Shown: positions 40,325 to 50,909, counted from the first letter of the stretch. The stretch: 64,000 nucleotides of DNA from Chromobacterium alticapitis (GCF_002924365.1 NZ_PQWB01000024.1:1-64000), one strand, 5' to 3'. Notes: generated by a model from the sequence alone, not told the origin. Made by a program: numbers and translations.

Positions 40325-42118
40325 TCAGCGGCCTGCTATCCACTTGCCGCCATCCGGCAGCGACTTCAGGCGGCAGGTGTCTTCCGGCGCAGCCTGCAGC
40401 GTGACGTCGAAAGTCATCAGCTCGTCGCGGCGGAAGGCGTGCAGTTTGATCTTGTCGCCTGCCGCATAACGGGCGATCTGCTTGTCCAGATCAGCCGCGC
40501 GCAGCTTGTCCAGCGCCACCACCACATCGCCGCCGGACAGGCCGGCCGCCTGGGCCGCGCCGCCATCCAGCACCTGGGCCAGCTTGACGCCGGCGGCATC
40601 CGCCGCGGTCTTCACGCCCAGCGTCAACAGCGCCGGCTTGCCGGCGAAGGCATCCACCACGCCGCCGCGGTCGGCCGCGCCCTGCGCCGCCTCGAATTGC
40701 ATCTCGATACCCTGGCTGGCCAGCAGCTCGGCCAAGGGCAGATCCTGCGTACTGCGCAGAGCCAGGTCGAAGAAAGGCTTGAGCTTGAGGCCGGTGGTTT
40801 CGATGGCGATCTTTTCCCACTCGTCCTCTTGCAAGCCCTTGCCATCGGCCAGCCATTTCTTCCACAGCGCCAGCATCACGTCGTCCAGCGACTGCTTGCC
40901 CTTGCTGTCCCGGCGGATCAGCAAGTCCAGCGCCAGCGCGGCCAGCGAGCCCTTGGTGTAGTAACTGACGATGCTGTTGGGGCTGTTCTCGTCCTGGCGG
41001 TAGTACTTGGTCCAGGCTTCGAAGCTGGACTGCTCCAGCGTTTGCTTCATCCTGCCCGCGCCGCGTTGCACGCCGGTGATGGTTTCGGCCAGCAAGCCCA
41101 GATAGCGCTTTTCGTCTATCAGGCCGCAGCGGACCAGGGTCAGGTCGTCGTAATAGGAGGTAATGCCTTCGAACGCCCACAGCAGGCGGGTATGGCCTTC
41201 GCGGTTCAGGTCGTAGGGCGTGAACGCCGCCGGCTTCATGCGCTTGACGTTCCAGCTGTGGAAGTATTCGTGGCTGATCAGGCCCAGCAGCTTCAGGTAG
41301 CCGTCGCTGATTTCCGCCGCGCCCGCCGCCGGCAGATCGTCCCGATTGGCCACCAGGGCGGTGGAGGCGCGATGCTCCAGGCCGCCGTAGATATCTTTGC
41401 CGACGAACAGCATGAATACGTAGCGCTCAAACGGCGCCGGCTCGCCGAACAACTTGATCTGGTATTCGCAGATTTTCTTGGCATCGTCCGCCAGGCGCTT
41501 CAGATCGCACTGGAAGCGGCCGGACACCACGAACTCATGCGGCACGCCGCAGGCCTTGAAGATGACTTTTTTGAATACCCCCATCTCCACCGGATGGTCG
41601 ATCAGCTCATCGTAACTGGACGCCTGGTAACGGCCGAAACCGCTCTTTTTCTTGACGTCCGTCGCCGGCAGGCTGGTAGCCAATTTCCAATCGGCATAAG
41701 ATTTGCCGGCGGGCGCCTCGATATCCACCGCGCACGCCTCGTCCTGGTAACCGTCCGCCGCCAGGAAAACGCTGGTGCCGTTGAAGAAGCCGCGCTCGCT
41801 GTCCAGATAGGCGCCGCGCACCGACAGATCATAGGCGTAGACCTGATAACGCAGCGTCAGCGCGCCTTTCACCGGGTCTGCCTGCCAGCTGTTCTTCTCC
41901 AGCTGCCGCACAGAAACCGGCTTGCCGCCGCTCTCCGCCGTCATCGAAACGATGTGCTTGGAAAATTCGCGAATCATATAACTGCCGGGAATCCACGCCG
42001 GCAGCGAAAAGATTTGGCCATTCTTGGCTGGTTGCGAAACCGTGACCGAGGCCTCGAACAGATGCGCCTCCGGCGAAACCGGGCGCAGCGTGTAATGTAC
42101 GGAAGTGGACTGCATCAT
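40325..42118 (-). CDS. M61-family metallopeptidase with PDZ domain
   Basis: 597 aa of the glycyl aminopeptidase (M61) family. An N-terminal beta domain is followed by the zinc motif HEYFHSWNVKRMKP near residue 282 with the third ligand in EGITSYYDDL, and a C-terminal PDZ domain (about 465-560). No signal peptide is visible, so a cytoplasmic role in peptide turnover is likely. The start is either of two adjacent ATG codons (42118 or 42115). Confidence 0.88.
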   Translation of the reverse strand: MMQSTSVHYTLRPVSPEAHLFEASVTVSQPAKNGQIFSLPAWIPGSYMIREFSKHIVSMTAESGGKPVSVRQLEKNSWQADPVKGALTLRYQVYAYDLSVRGAYLDSERGFFNGTSVFLAADGYQDEACAVDIEAPAGKSYADWKLATSLPATDVKKKSGFGRYQASSYDELIDHPVEMGVFKKVIFKACGVPHEFVVSGRFQCDLKRLADDAKKICEYQIKLFGEPAPFERYVFMLFVGKDIYGGLEHRASTALVANRDDLPAAGAAEISDGYLKLLGLISHEYFHSWNVKRMKPAAFTPYDLNREGHTRLLWAFEGITSYYDDLTLVRCGLIDEKRYLGLLAETITGVQRGAGRMKQTLEQSSFEAWTKYYRQDENSPNSIVSYYTKGSLAALALDLLIRRDSKGKQSLDDVMLALWKKWLADGKGLQEDEWEKIAIETTGLKLKPFFDLALRSTQDLPLAELLASQGIEMQFEAAQGAADRGGVVDAFAGKPALLTLGVKTAADAAGVKLAQVLDGGAAQAAGLSGGDVVVALDKLRAADLDKQIARYAAGDKIKLHAFRRDELMTFDVTLQAAPEDTCRLKSLPDGGKWIAGR

Positions 42119-42192
42119 GACCTGCCTGCATGCGTTGCAAAACCTGATGATTCTAGCATTTCCGTCTGGAAAGCGCCGACGATTGTTCCGTC

Positions 42193-42233
42193 TTGATCCA
42201 TATCAAGTGCTGCTGCCAGCAGGACAATACAAT
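42193..42233 (+). promoter_or_regulatory. FNR/ANR box and -10 of the cco operon
   Basis: TTGATCCATATCAA (42193-42206) matches the FNR consensus TTGAT-N4-ATCAA perfectly. TACAAT (42228-42233) is in the right place for a class II promoter: with a start near 42241 the box is centred at -41.5. It faces ccoN, 334 nt away. Confidence 0.8.
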
Positions 42234-42240
42234 TGCATGG

Positions 42241-42574
42241 GCGACAATCTAGACCGTTTATCGATTGCCGCTCGCGCAGTCACGCGGCAAGAACATGCCG
42301 GAACGACCAGGCCATGCATGCGGCTGGTTTGGGCACAATGCCTGACATAGAATAAAAGCATGGTCCTGGCTGGGAATGGGTGCTGTCGGAAAGATCGATG
42401 AACTGCTAATACGGACATCGAGGCCTTTCGATACAGGTCTAGCACTTGACTCAACCATGCGGTTCGATTCCCGCGACTTGTCCCGACACAGCTCCAGATT
42501 GTGGTTACGCGGGGAAAGTTCAAGTCGCAACGGTTTGTTCATGTTCTGAGTTAGCAACCTTGGAGATAACCTTA
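42241..42574 (+). other. long 5' leader of ccoN
   Basis: Predicted untranslated leader of about 334 nt without a convincing gene. Stems include TTGCCGC/GCGGCAA (42265-42290). Near its end two helices exclude each other: CCCGCG 42470-42475 with CGCGGG 42508-42513, and GCGACTTG 42473-42480 with CAAGTCGC 42521-42528. This could be regulatory, or could hide a small RNA. Confidence 0.4.
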
Positions 42575-43999
<1,425 letters not shown>

Positions 44000-44018
44000 A
44001 GGAGACGAGGTAATAATC

Positions 44019-44633
44019 ATGGACAAAATCCAAAAACTGATCGAAGAACATGTGGGCTGGCTGATCGTGCTGACGCTGTTGGTCATCAGCGTGGCCGGCC
44101 TGGTGGAAATTCTGCCCCTGGCCTTCCAGAAATCCGTGACCGAGCCGGTGGCCGGCGTCAAGCCGTATACCGCCCTGCAACTGGCCGGCCGCGACATCTA
44201 CGTGCGCGAAGGCTGCTACAACTGCCACTCGCAGATGATCCGCCCCTTCCGCGCGGAAACCGAACGCTACGGCCACTACTCGGTAGCCGGCGAGTCGGTG
44301 TACGACCACCCCTTCCAGTGGGGCTCCAAGCGCACCGGTCCGGACCTCGCCCGCGTCGGCGGCCGCTATTCCGACGAATGGCACCGCGTGCACCTGACCA
44401 ACCCGCGCGACGTGGTCCCGGAATCGAATATGCCGGCCTTCCCGTGGCTGGCCAAGAGCCTGGTCGACGCCGAAGTGGTGCCCAAGAAGATGGCTGCCCT
44501 GCGCATGGTAGGCGTGCCGTATTCCGACAAGGAAATCGCCGAAGCCAAGACCCAAGTGGAAGGCAAGTCCGAGCTGGACGCCCTGGTCGCCTACCTGCAA
44601 GGCCTGGGTCTTGCGCTGAAGAATGTGCGTTGA
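44019..44633 (+). CDS. ccoO: cbb3 oxidase subunit II, monohaem cytochrome c
   Basis: 204-aa subunit with one N-terminal membrane anchor (residues 13-36) and a periplasmic haem c domain (CYNCH near residue 67; axial Met in ESNMPAFPW). It passes electrons to CcoN. AGGAGACGAGG precedes the start, 19 nt after ccoN. Confidence 0.97.
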   Translation: MDKIQKLIEEHVGWLIVLTLLVISVAGLVEILPLAFQKSVTEPVAGVKPYTALQLAGRDIYVREGCYNCHSQMIRPFRAETERYGHYSVAGESVYDHPFQWGSKRTGPDLARVGGRYSDEWHRVHLTNPRDVVPESNMPAFPWLAKSLVDAEVVPKKMAALRMVGVPYSDKEIAEAKTQVEGKSELDALVAYLQGLGLALKNVR

Positions 44634-44636
44634 GCC

Positions 44637-44828
44637 ATGGACTGGGTAACGATCGGGCGTTCGCTGTTCACCGTGGTCAGTTTCGCGTTCTTCATCGTGG
44701 TGCTGATCATCGCCTACAGCAAGCGCTCCAAGAACCGGTACGAGGAAGCGGCCAACCTGCCCTTCCTGGATGACGACAAGGTAGAGGAAGCCCCGCGCGG
44801 CGAGGCATCCAACGGAGCTAGAAAATGA
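44637..44828 (+). CDS. ccoQ: cbb3 oxidase subunit CcoQ
   Basis: 63-aa single-helix protein (SLFTVVSFAFFIVVLIIAYS) with a charged C-terminus. In other bacteria it stabilises the oxidase or its CcoP subunit. It lies 3 nt after ccoO and overlaps ccoP by 4 nt. Confidence 0.92.
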   Translation: MDWVTIGRSLFTVVSFAFFIVVLIIAYSKRSKNRYEEAANLPFLDDDKVEEAPRGEASNGARK

Positions 44829-45754
44829 GTCAATTCACAAGCGATTTCTGGAACATCTGGATTATCGTGATCGTGCTGGGCGGCATCATAGGCCTGACCC
44901 TGCTGGTCTTCACTCAGTCCAAGACCACGGTCAAGAAGGGCGAGGAAGTCCAGACCATGGGCCACGTCTGGGACGGCGACCTGGAGGAGTACAACAACCC
45001 GCTGCCGCGCTGGTGGATGCTGATGTTCTACATCACGCTGCTGTTCGGCATCGTCTACCTGGTGCTGTACCCGGGCCTGGGCGACTTCAAGGGCATCCGC
45101 GGCTGGACCTCGGTCGGCCAGTACAAGGACGAGCGCGCGCAAGCCGAAGCCAAGTACCAGCCGCTGTACGACAAGTACCTGAAACAGGACCTGAAAGCGG
45201 TGGCGGCCGATCCGCAGGCTCAGGAAATGGGCAAGCGCCTGTTCCAGACCTACTGCGTGCAATGCCACGGCGCGGACGCGCGCGGCGCCAAGGGCTTCCC
45301 CAATCTGGTGAACCACGACTGGCTGTACGGCGGCGATCCCGACACCATCAAGACCACCATCCTGAACGGCCGCCATGGCCAGATGCCGGCCTGGGGCGCG
45401 GTGCTGGGCGAGGAGAAGGTCAAGGACGCGGCCAACTACGTGCTGTCGATCTCGGCCAACAAGAAGAAATTCGACGCCGAGCGCGCCTCCCGCGGCAAGG
45501 AAACCTTCGCCACGCTGTGCGCCGCCTGCCACGGTCCGGACGGCAAGGGCAACCAGCAGCTGGGCGCGCCCAACCTGACCCACCCGTCCGGCAGCTGGCT
45601 GTACGGCGGCACCGAGAAGACCATCATCGAAACCATCACCAACGGCCGCAACAACCAGATGCCGGCCTGGAAAGACTTCCTGGGCGAAGGCAAGGTCCAC
45701 TTGCTGGCAGCCTATGTCTGGGGTCTGTCCAACAATACCAAAGCCCCGCAATAA
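44825..45754 (+). CDS. ccoP: cbb3 oxidase subunit III, dihaem cytochrome c
   Basis: 309 aa with two membrane helices (residues 9-30 and 60-80) and two haem sites, CVQCH (near 143) and CAACH (near 235), in tandem cytochrome c domains. It receives electrons from soluble cytochromes. Followed by a strong terminator. Confidence 0.97.
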   Translation: MSQFTSDFWNIWIIVIVLGGIIGLTLLVFTQSKTTVKKGEEVQTMGHVWDGDLEEYNNPLPRWWMLMFYITLLFGIVYLVLYPGLGDFKGIRGWTSVGQYKDERAQAEAKYQPLYDKYLKQDLKAVAADPQAQEMGKRLFQTYCVQCHGADARGAKGFPNLVNHDWLYGGDPDTIKTTILNGRHGQMPAWGAVLGEEKVKDAANYVLSISANKKKFDAERASRGKETFATLCAACHGPDGKGNQQLGAPNLTHPSGSWLYGGTEKTIIETITNGRNNQMPAWKDFLGEGKVHLLAAYVWGLSNNTKAPQ

Positions 45755-45763
45755 GCCTGGCTG

Positions 45764-45792
45764 CGCCGCCTGCTCCCGCAGGCGGCGTTTTT
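45764..45792 (+). terminator. terminator between ccoP and ccoG
   Basis: Stem CGCCGCCTGC/GCAGGCGGCG (10 bp, TCCC loop) and TTTTT. Confidence 0.9.
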
Positions 45793-45864
45793 CCGCCCAC
45801 CCCAGAGGCCTTGGCCCAACGCATCGCAAGGTGAGTTCAGCCAAGCCCTCTCCAGGAAAAAAAC

Positions 45865-47298
45865 ATGTCAGAGTCGCTGAAGAAGATCCCCATAAAAGTC
45901 GAAGCCGCCAATAAAGAAGGCGCCACCGTCTCGCTGTACGAAGCCCAGAAGAAACTCTACCCGCGCTCAGTCAGGGGCCTGTTCAACAACTTTCGCGTCC
46001 TGTTTGTCATCGGCACGCAGCTGTTGTATCTCGGCCTGCCCTGGCTGCAATGGAACGGCCGCCAGGCGGTGTTCTTCGACCTGATCAACCGCAAGTTTTA
46101 CCTGTTTGGCCTCACCGTATGGCCGCAGGATTTCGTCTACCTCGCCGCGCTATTGATGTGCTGCGCTTTCGGCCTGTTCACCTGGACCACCATCGCCGGC
46201 CGGCTGTGGTGCGGCTATTCCTGTCCGCAAACGGTGTACACCGAAATCATGCTGTGGATAGAGCAATGGGTGGAGGGCGACCGCAACAAACGGATGAAGC
46301 TGGACGCCGCGCCCATGAGCTTGAACAAGCTTAGGCTCAAATCCACCAAGCACTTCCTGATGCTCGCCTTCTCGCTGTGGACCGGTTTCACCTTGGTGGG
46401 CTATTTCACGCCGATACGCAGCCTGGTGGCGGCCATCCCCAGTTTCGGCTACGGCCCGTGGGAAACCTTCTGGATGTTTTTCTACGGCGGCTTCACCTAT
46501 CTGTTCGCCGGCTTCATGCGCGAGCAAGTATGCAAGTACATGTGCCCGTATGCCCGCTTCCAGAGCGTGATGTTCGACGCCGACACCCTGATCATCTCCT
46601 ACGACGAAGCCCGCGGCGAGCCGCGCGGCGCGCGCAAGAAGGGTTCGGACCCGAAAGAGCAAGGCCTGGGCTCCTGCATCAACTGCAGCATCTGCGTGCA
46701 GGTGTGCCCGGTGGGCATAGACATCCGCAACGGCCTGCAATACGAGTGCATAGGCTGCGCCGCCTGCATCGACGCCTGCGACGACGTGATGGACAAAATG
46801 AACTATCCGCGCGGCCTGATCCGCTACACCACGGAAAACGCGCTGGAAGGCAAATACCCGGAAAAAGCCATCCCGTCCCGACTGAAACGGCCACGCGTGG
46901 TGCTGTACAGCCTGGTGCTGGCCATCGTGCTGGTCGCCGCCGTCACCTCGCTGCTCCTGCGCAAGCCCGTCAAGCTGGACATCATCCGCGACCGCGCCTC
47001 GCTGGTGCGCGAGACCGAGGAAGGCTGGCTGGAAAACACCTACATCATCAAGATCATCAACACCACGGAACAAAACCAGCGCTTCGCCATCACAGCCAAT
47101 GGCCTGCCCGGCATCAAGGCCAAGGCGGAGAAAGCGGAAATCGACGTGCGCGCGGCGGAAACCGAAGCCGTCACCGTGCACGTGCAGGCAGACCCGCAGT
47201 ACGCGACCAAGGGCAGCCACGAAATCCACTTCGTGCTCCAGTCGCTCAACCACCCCGAACTGCGGGTGGAAGAAAAATCCAGCTTCATCGGAGAATAA
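45865..47298 (+). CDS. ccoG: cbb3 oxidase accessory ferredoxin CcoG (FixG)
   Basis: 477-aa membrane protein with about five helices and a cytoplasmic double [4Fe-4S] domain (CINCSICVQVCPVGID and CIGCAACIDAC near residues 272-310). The C-terminal part is an Ig-like periplasmic domain. CcoG reduces copper for the oxidase's copper site. AGGA precedes the ATG. The terminator before it suggests a partly separate transcript; I could not fix a promoter. Confidence 0.95.
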   Translation: MSESLKKIPIKVEAANKEGATVSLYEAQKKLYPRSVRGLFNNFRVLFVIGTQLLYLGLPWLQWNGRQAVFFDLINRKFYLFGLTVWPQDFVYLAALLMCCAFGLFTWTTIAGRLWCGYSCPQTVYTEIMLWIEQWVEGDRNKRMKLDAAPMSLNKLRLKSTKHFLMLAFSLWTGFTLVGYFTPIRSLVAAIPSFGYGPWETFWMFFYGGFTYLFAGFMREQVCKYMCPYARFQSVMFDADTLIISYDEARGEPRGARKKGSDPKEQGLGSCINCSICVQVCPVGIDIRNGLQYECIGCAACIDACDDVMDKMNYPRGLIRYTTENALEGKYPEKAIPSRLKRPRVVLYSLVLAIVLVAAVTSLLLRKPVKLDIIRDRASLVRETEEGWLENTYIIKIINTTEQNQRFAITANGLPGIKAKAEKAEIDVRAAETEAVTVHVQADPQYATKGSHEIHFVLQSLNHPELRVEEKSSFIGE

Positions 47299-47301
47299 GA
47301 C

Positions 47302-47835
47302 ATGCAACACACCGCCCACCACACGCCTCGCCCCTGGTACAAGGAACCCTGGCCCTGGATCTTGTTCGGCATCCCGCTGGTTTCCATCATCGTCGGCATC
47401 TGCTACCTGAACGTCGCCATCCAATCCGACGATGGCCTGGTCACCGACGATTACTACAAGAAGGGCAAGGCCATCAATATGGAGCTGCGCCGCGACAAAG
47501 TGGCGGCGCAAATGGGCCTGTCCGGCCAACTGATGTTCGGCGCCGACGGCCGCAGCCTGCGCCTGATCACCAGCAGCAAGGCCAAGCTGCCGGACACGCT
47601 GTCGCTGCGCCTGGTCCACCCGGCGCAAGACGACTTCGACCAAAGCGCCGAAATGACCCTGGCCGGCGCCAATCTATACCAGGGCATACTGGCCAAGCCG
47701 CTGGTCACCGCCAACCACTGGTACGTGCAGCTGGAAGACCACGACAAGCAATGGCGCATCCTCGGCGAATGGAAAACCGCCGAGGGGCCGATGGTGAAGC
47801 TGGGCCAGCCCCATCTGGAACCGGCGTCTCACTAA
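47302..47835 (+). CDS. FixH/CcoH-family oxidase assembly protein
   Basis: 177 aa with an N-terminal membrane helix (PWPWILFGIPLVSIIVGICYL, near residue 15-35) and a periplasmic domain containing VTDDYYKKGKAIN, typical of FixH. It aids assembly of the cbb3 oxidase. It starts 3 nt after ccoG. The usual next genes ccoI and ccoS are missing here and must be elsewhere. Confidence 0.88.
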   Translation: MQHTAHHTPRPWYKEPWPWILFGIPLVSIIVGICYLNVAIQSDDGLVTDDYYKKGKAINMELRRDKVAAQMGLSGQLMFGADGRSLRLITSSKAKLPDTLSLRLVHPAQDDFDQSAEMTLAGANLYQGILAKPLVTANHWYVQLEDHDKQWRILGEWKTAEGPMVKLGQPHLEPASH

Positions 47836-47859
47836 AGCGCGTCGAGCTCAGTCGAGTTC

Positions 47860-47896
47860 AAATGACAACGGCCCGCATTGCGGGCCGTTGTCATTT
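47860..47896. terminator. bidirectional terminator after fixH
   Basis: A 17-bp stem (47860-47876 with 47880-47896, 3-nt loop) between fixH and the MFS remnant. It serves both strands. Confidence 0.8.
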
Positions 47897-47913
47897 CCTA
47901 AACCGCTCCCCAA

Positions 47914-48243
47914 CTACGCCAACGCCCTCACCCGGCTAGACCAGGCGAGTCCGCCAGCGCCTGCCTGCCATGCCGCCATCGCCAGCAGCGAGCGCTGAGC
48001 CCAGCGCCGGCGGCACACCCGGTCCACCCACACGCCGATGAAAGCCGCCAGCAATAAGTTGGGCAGAAACTCCACCGCTCGCAGATTGCTCATCGCCGAC
48101 AGCGAATGCGTCAGCTCATACAGAATCAAGGGCAAAGCCAGCTGGTAAATCTGGCCTCCCAACGCCAATAGCGCGGTCGAAGCGAACAGGCCGGAGAACA
48201 CGGGTTGGCGCCAAAGTGAAACAGGAAGGGGGACGGCAGACAT
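47914..48243 (-). pseudogene. 3'-truncated MFS transporter gene
   Basis: 109 codons that encode only the first three or so helices of an MFS transporter (LRAVEFLPNLLLAAFIGVWVDR is the loop after helix 2). Full relatives are near 400 residues. The frame ends in TAG 17 nt before the fixH terminator, so the rest was probably deleted. ATG 48243 has GGAG upstream. It is divergent from an SgrR-family gene, as is the intact MFS gene at 33765-34982, but the two MFS proteins belong to different subfamilies. Confidence 0.75.
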
Positions 48244-48333
48244 GCGCGCTCCATGACATTTGACAGAAGCAGCAGTATCCGGCACAAAAGCGGAGATAAA
48301 AAAGGATCAAATTCAGCCCAATCCTCCCCTTTT

Positions 48334-50007
48334 ATGCGCCCTCTCCAGCACTACCAGCGCCTGCATCGCGCCTTTCCCGATCACGACGGCCCCATCCGCC
48401 TGGCCGATGTCGCCGAGGTGCTTTGCTGCGCGCCGCGCCACGCCCGAGAAATCCTGAAAAAAATGGAAACGCAAGGCTGGCTGCGCTGGCGTCCAGGCCT
48501 GGGCCGCGGCCACCCGTCCCATCTGCGGCTGCTGGCGCCGCCGGCGGAACTGCAGGCGGACGCGCTGCGCCGGCTGCTGGACAAAGGCGATATCGAGCAG
48601 GCAACCCGCTCGCTGTCGCCGGAATCGCGGCGGCAGCTGGCAGCCTTGCTGCCAGCCTATCTCGGCGCGCAGCCGTCCCAGCCGCAAACGCTGCGCCTGC
48701 CCTTTTACCGGCCGCTGCACAGTTTGGACCCGATCCAGATCAACCGTCGCACCGAATGCCACCTGATCCGCCAGATCTTCGACGGCCTCACCCGTTACGA
48801 CCGCGCCAGGAAGAGCATTGCCCCCGCCCTGGCCCACCATTGGACCCATGACGGCGAGTGGCGCAACTGGCGCTTCCACCTGCGGCCCGGGGTATTCTTC
48901 CATCATGGCCGCGCGCTGGATGGCGAAGATGTCCGCCAAACCCTGCAACGGCTGCGCAACGAGCCCGGCCCGCACCAAGGCCTGCTGCCGCATCTTCAGT
49001 CCATCAGCCTGCCAGCGCCGCTGACAGTGGACATCGCGCTCAAGCTGCCCGACGCGCTGCTGCCGCGGCGGTTGGCCGACAGCGCCGCCTCCATCTTGCC
49101 GCGCGACGGCTGGCCGCAAACCAGCTTCGGACGCATGCCCATCGGCACCGGCCCGTTCCGGCTGGAAGTCAACAACGACTGCCGCGCCACGCTGCGCGCC
49201 TTTGACCGCCACTGGAAACAGCGGCCATTATTGGACGCGGTAGACATCTGGATAGTCAACGATCCGGAAATCAGGGCGCGGCTGGATGCGCGCGTCTGCC
49301 ATCCCGCCGAAACCGTCGATAAGCCGTTTCAGCGTCAATTGGAAGCCGGCTGCAGCTATCTGGCGGCCAATCCAGCCAGCCTGAATCCGGAGCAAAGACA
49401 GGCGCTGGCCGACTGGCTGCATCCAGCCGTCTGGCAGACTAAGCTCGATGGCGATCCGGCGCTGGGCATGCTGCCGCAATGGAAACACCGGCCACCGCCC
49501 GCCCTGTTGCGACAACCGCGGCTGCCGGCGACGCTGCGGCTCGTCACCTACCAGTTGCAAACCCATATCGAACTGGCGAAAGCGACAGCACGCCGGCTGC
49601 GCGAAGCGGGCTGCCGCATCGAGCTGATTGTGCTGCCCTATCCGGACTTCGCCCGTTACGACTGGCTGGAGCGTGCCGATTTGCTGCTGACCGGAGAAGT
49701 GATGAGCGACGACGTGGACTTCAACGTCTGCCAATGGCTAAGCCAGGATGCAGGCTTTCACCGCTGGCTGGAAGCGGAGCCAAAGCGCAGGACGCGGCAG
49801 GCGGCAGAAACGCTGGCAAAGGAAGCGGATGCCGGGCAGCGCTGGCTGCGCTATGAGACCTTGGCCCGCTTGCTAGTGGAGGAGGCCAGCTTGATTCCGC
49901 TGCGCCATTACTGGCAGACGCTGGAATACTCGCCCCAGCTGCGCGGCGTGACCCTGGCGCAGTGCGGCTGGATGGATTTCGACCAGGTCTGGCTGGCGCC
50001 GCCATGA
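48334..50007 (+). CDS. SgrR-family transcriptional regulator, copy 2
   Basis: 557 aa with the same layout as the gene at 35088-36746: N-terminal winged helix (APRHAREILKKMETQGWLRWRPGLGRGHPS, in two parts) and a solute-binding (family 5) domain (IRQIFDGLTRYDR, then RMPIGTGPFRLEV). ATG 48334 (MRPLQHYQRL) matches the other copy's start; the frame is open 27 codons further upstream and no clear ribosome site is seen. Its probable target, the divergent MFS gene, is truncated. Confidence 0.85.
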   Translation: MRPLQHYQRLHRAFPDHDGPIRLADVAEVLCCAPRHAREILKKMETQGWLRWRPGLGRGHPSHLRLLAPPAELQADALRRLLDKGDIEQATRSLSPESRRQLAALLPAYLGAQPSQPQTLRLPFYRPLHSLDPIQINRRTECHLIRQIFDGLTRYDRARKSIAPALAHHWTHDGEWRNWRFHLRPGVFFHHGRALDGEDVRQTLQRLRNEPGPHQGLLPHLQSISLPAPLTVDIALKLPDALLPRRLADSAASILPRDGWPQTSFGRMPIGTGPFRLEVNNDCRATLRAFDRHWKQRPLLDAVDIWIVNDPEIRARLDARVCHPAETVDKPFQRQLEAGCSYLAANPASLNPEQRQALADWLHPAVWQTKLDGDPALGMLPQWKHRPPPALLRQPRLPATLRLVTYQLQTHIELAKATARRLREAGCRIELIVLPYPDFARYDWLERADLLLTGEVMSDDVDFNVCQWLSQDAGFHRWLEAEPKRRTRQAAETLAKEADAGQRWLRYETLARLLVEEASLIPLRHYWQTLEYSPQLRGVTLAQCGWMDFDQVWLAPP

Positions 50008-50088
50008 ACGCCCCCGCGCGCGGCACAGGCCTAAGCCGCCAAGCGAATCGGACAGACCCCTCTCACATCGCGGCTTCCGCCCATGCCT

Positions 50089-50433
50089 TCAGATGGCCGA
50101 CGCTGAGTGGTAGCGCAGCCAGTAGGCCTCGCGGCAGGCGTTGTCAAAACTCTTGCGCTCGGGTTCGATGCCGGGCGAGCTGCCCAGCTCCAGCACCTCA
50201 TAGGTGATCCAGCATTCGGAGCAGGCCAGCTCGCTGGGGTAATCGTCCACCTCGATGGCGCGGCGGATGACTACGCCATTGTCGAAGCTGTAATCGCGCT
50301 GCCGCAGGCTCACTTCGCAGTCGGCCTCGCGCCAGCTTTCGCGCCGCTCCTCGCGGCCGATGATGCGCTCCGCCCCGGCACCGCCCATGATGGCGCGGGC
50401 GTAGGCGGCCAGCGCTTCGCTCGCATTGCTCAT
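50089..50433 (-). CDS. hypothetical protein of 114 aa coupled to ybaK
   Basis: I do not recognise this family. It is soluble and acidic, with a CSEC pair near residue 71-74, WITYEV and an Arg/Glu-rich N-terminus. Its start overlaps the stop of the YbaK gene (ATGA), which argues that it is real and translated with it. Confidence 0.6.
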   Translation of the reverse strand: MSNASEALAAYARAIMGGAGAERIIGREERRESWREADCEVSLRQRDYSFDNGVVIRRAIEVDDYPSELACSECWITYEVLELGSSPGIEPERKSFDNACREAYWLRYHSASAI

Positions 50434-50909
50434 TCCAAGCTCTCCTTGCGGATATCGGCCAACAAGGGCTGCGCCAGGCGGCGGTAATCGTCCGCGTCCA
50501 GCACCATGGACGCATCCAGCCGGCCGGCGTTGAACGCGATTTCGCCGTAACGCGCCAGCAGCTGCGGGTCCACCACCAGCCGGATAGCAGGGTCAAAGCT
50601 GAATGGCGGGATGGAGCCGATCACGCAGCCAGTGGCGGCCTCGGCGTCTGCCGCATCCGCCAGCTTGACCTTGCGCGCGCCGACGGCGGCGGCCACCTTG
50701 GCGAAGTCCACCCGCTCGTCGCCCGGCAGCACCGCCAGCACAAACTGGCCCGGCGCGTCCGCCACCCGGCACAGCATGGCCTTGGCCCCCTGCCCCACCT
50801 CGGTGCCGCGTATCTCCGCCACCATGCGCGAATTGCCTTCGGCCGGATGTTCTATTACGCGGAAGCTAGCAGCGCCGTCCTCCAACATCTGCCGCAAACG
50901 TTCGAACAT
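50430..50909 (-). CDS. YbaK/EbsC-family aminoacyl-tRNA deacylase
   Basis: 159-aa member of the YbaK/ProX editing fold, which hydrolyses mischarged tRNAs. Visible motifs are FRVIEHPAEG, the Lys in QGAKAMLCR and GSIPPFSF. Which aminoacyl-tRNA it edits is not clear (YbaK, YeaK or ProXp types are possible). Confidence 0.85.
   Translation of the reverse strand: MFERLRQMLEDGAASFRVIEHPAEGNSRMVAEIRGTEVGQGAKAMLCRVADAPGQFVLAVLPGDERVDFAKVAAAVGARKVKLADAADAEAATGCVIGSIPPFSFDPAIRLVVDPQLLARYGEIAFNAGRLDASMVLDADDYRRLAQPLLADIRKESLE

Noticed and set aside
37700-42196. Plus-strand open frame of about 1500 codons antisense to pepN and the M61 gene
   Set aside because: Composition is rich in His, Gln, Arg and Val with no domain, as expected from the third-position GC bias of the two real genes on the other strand.
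42455-42495. Possible tRNA in the ccoN leader (GCGGTTCGATTCCCGC looks like a T-arm)
   Set aside because: The five-bp T stem does not pair in the proper register and no acceptor partner, D-arm or anticodon arm can be found upstream.
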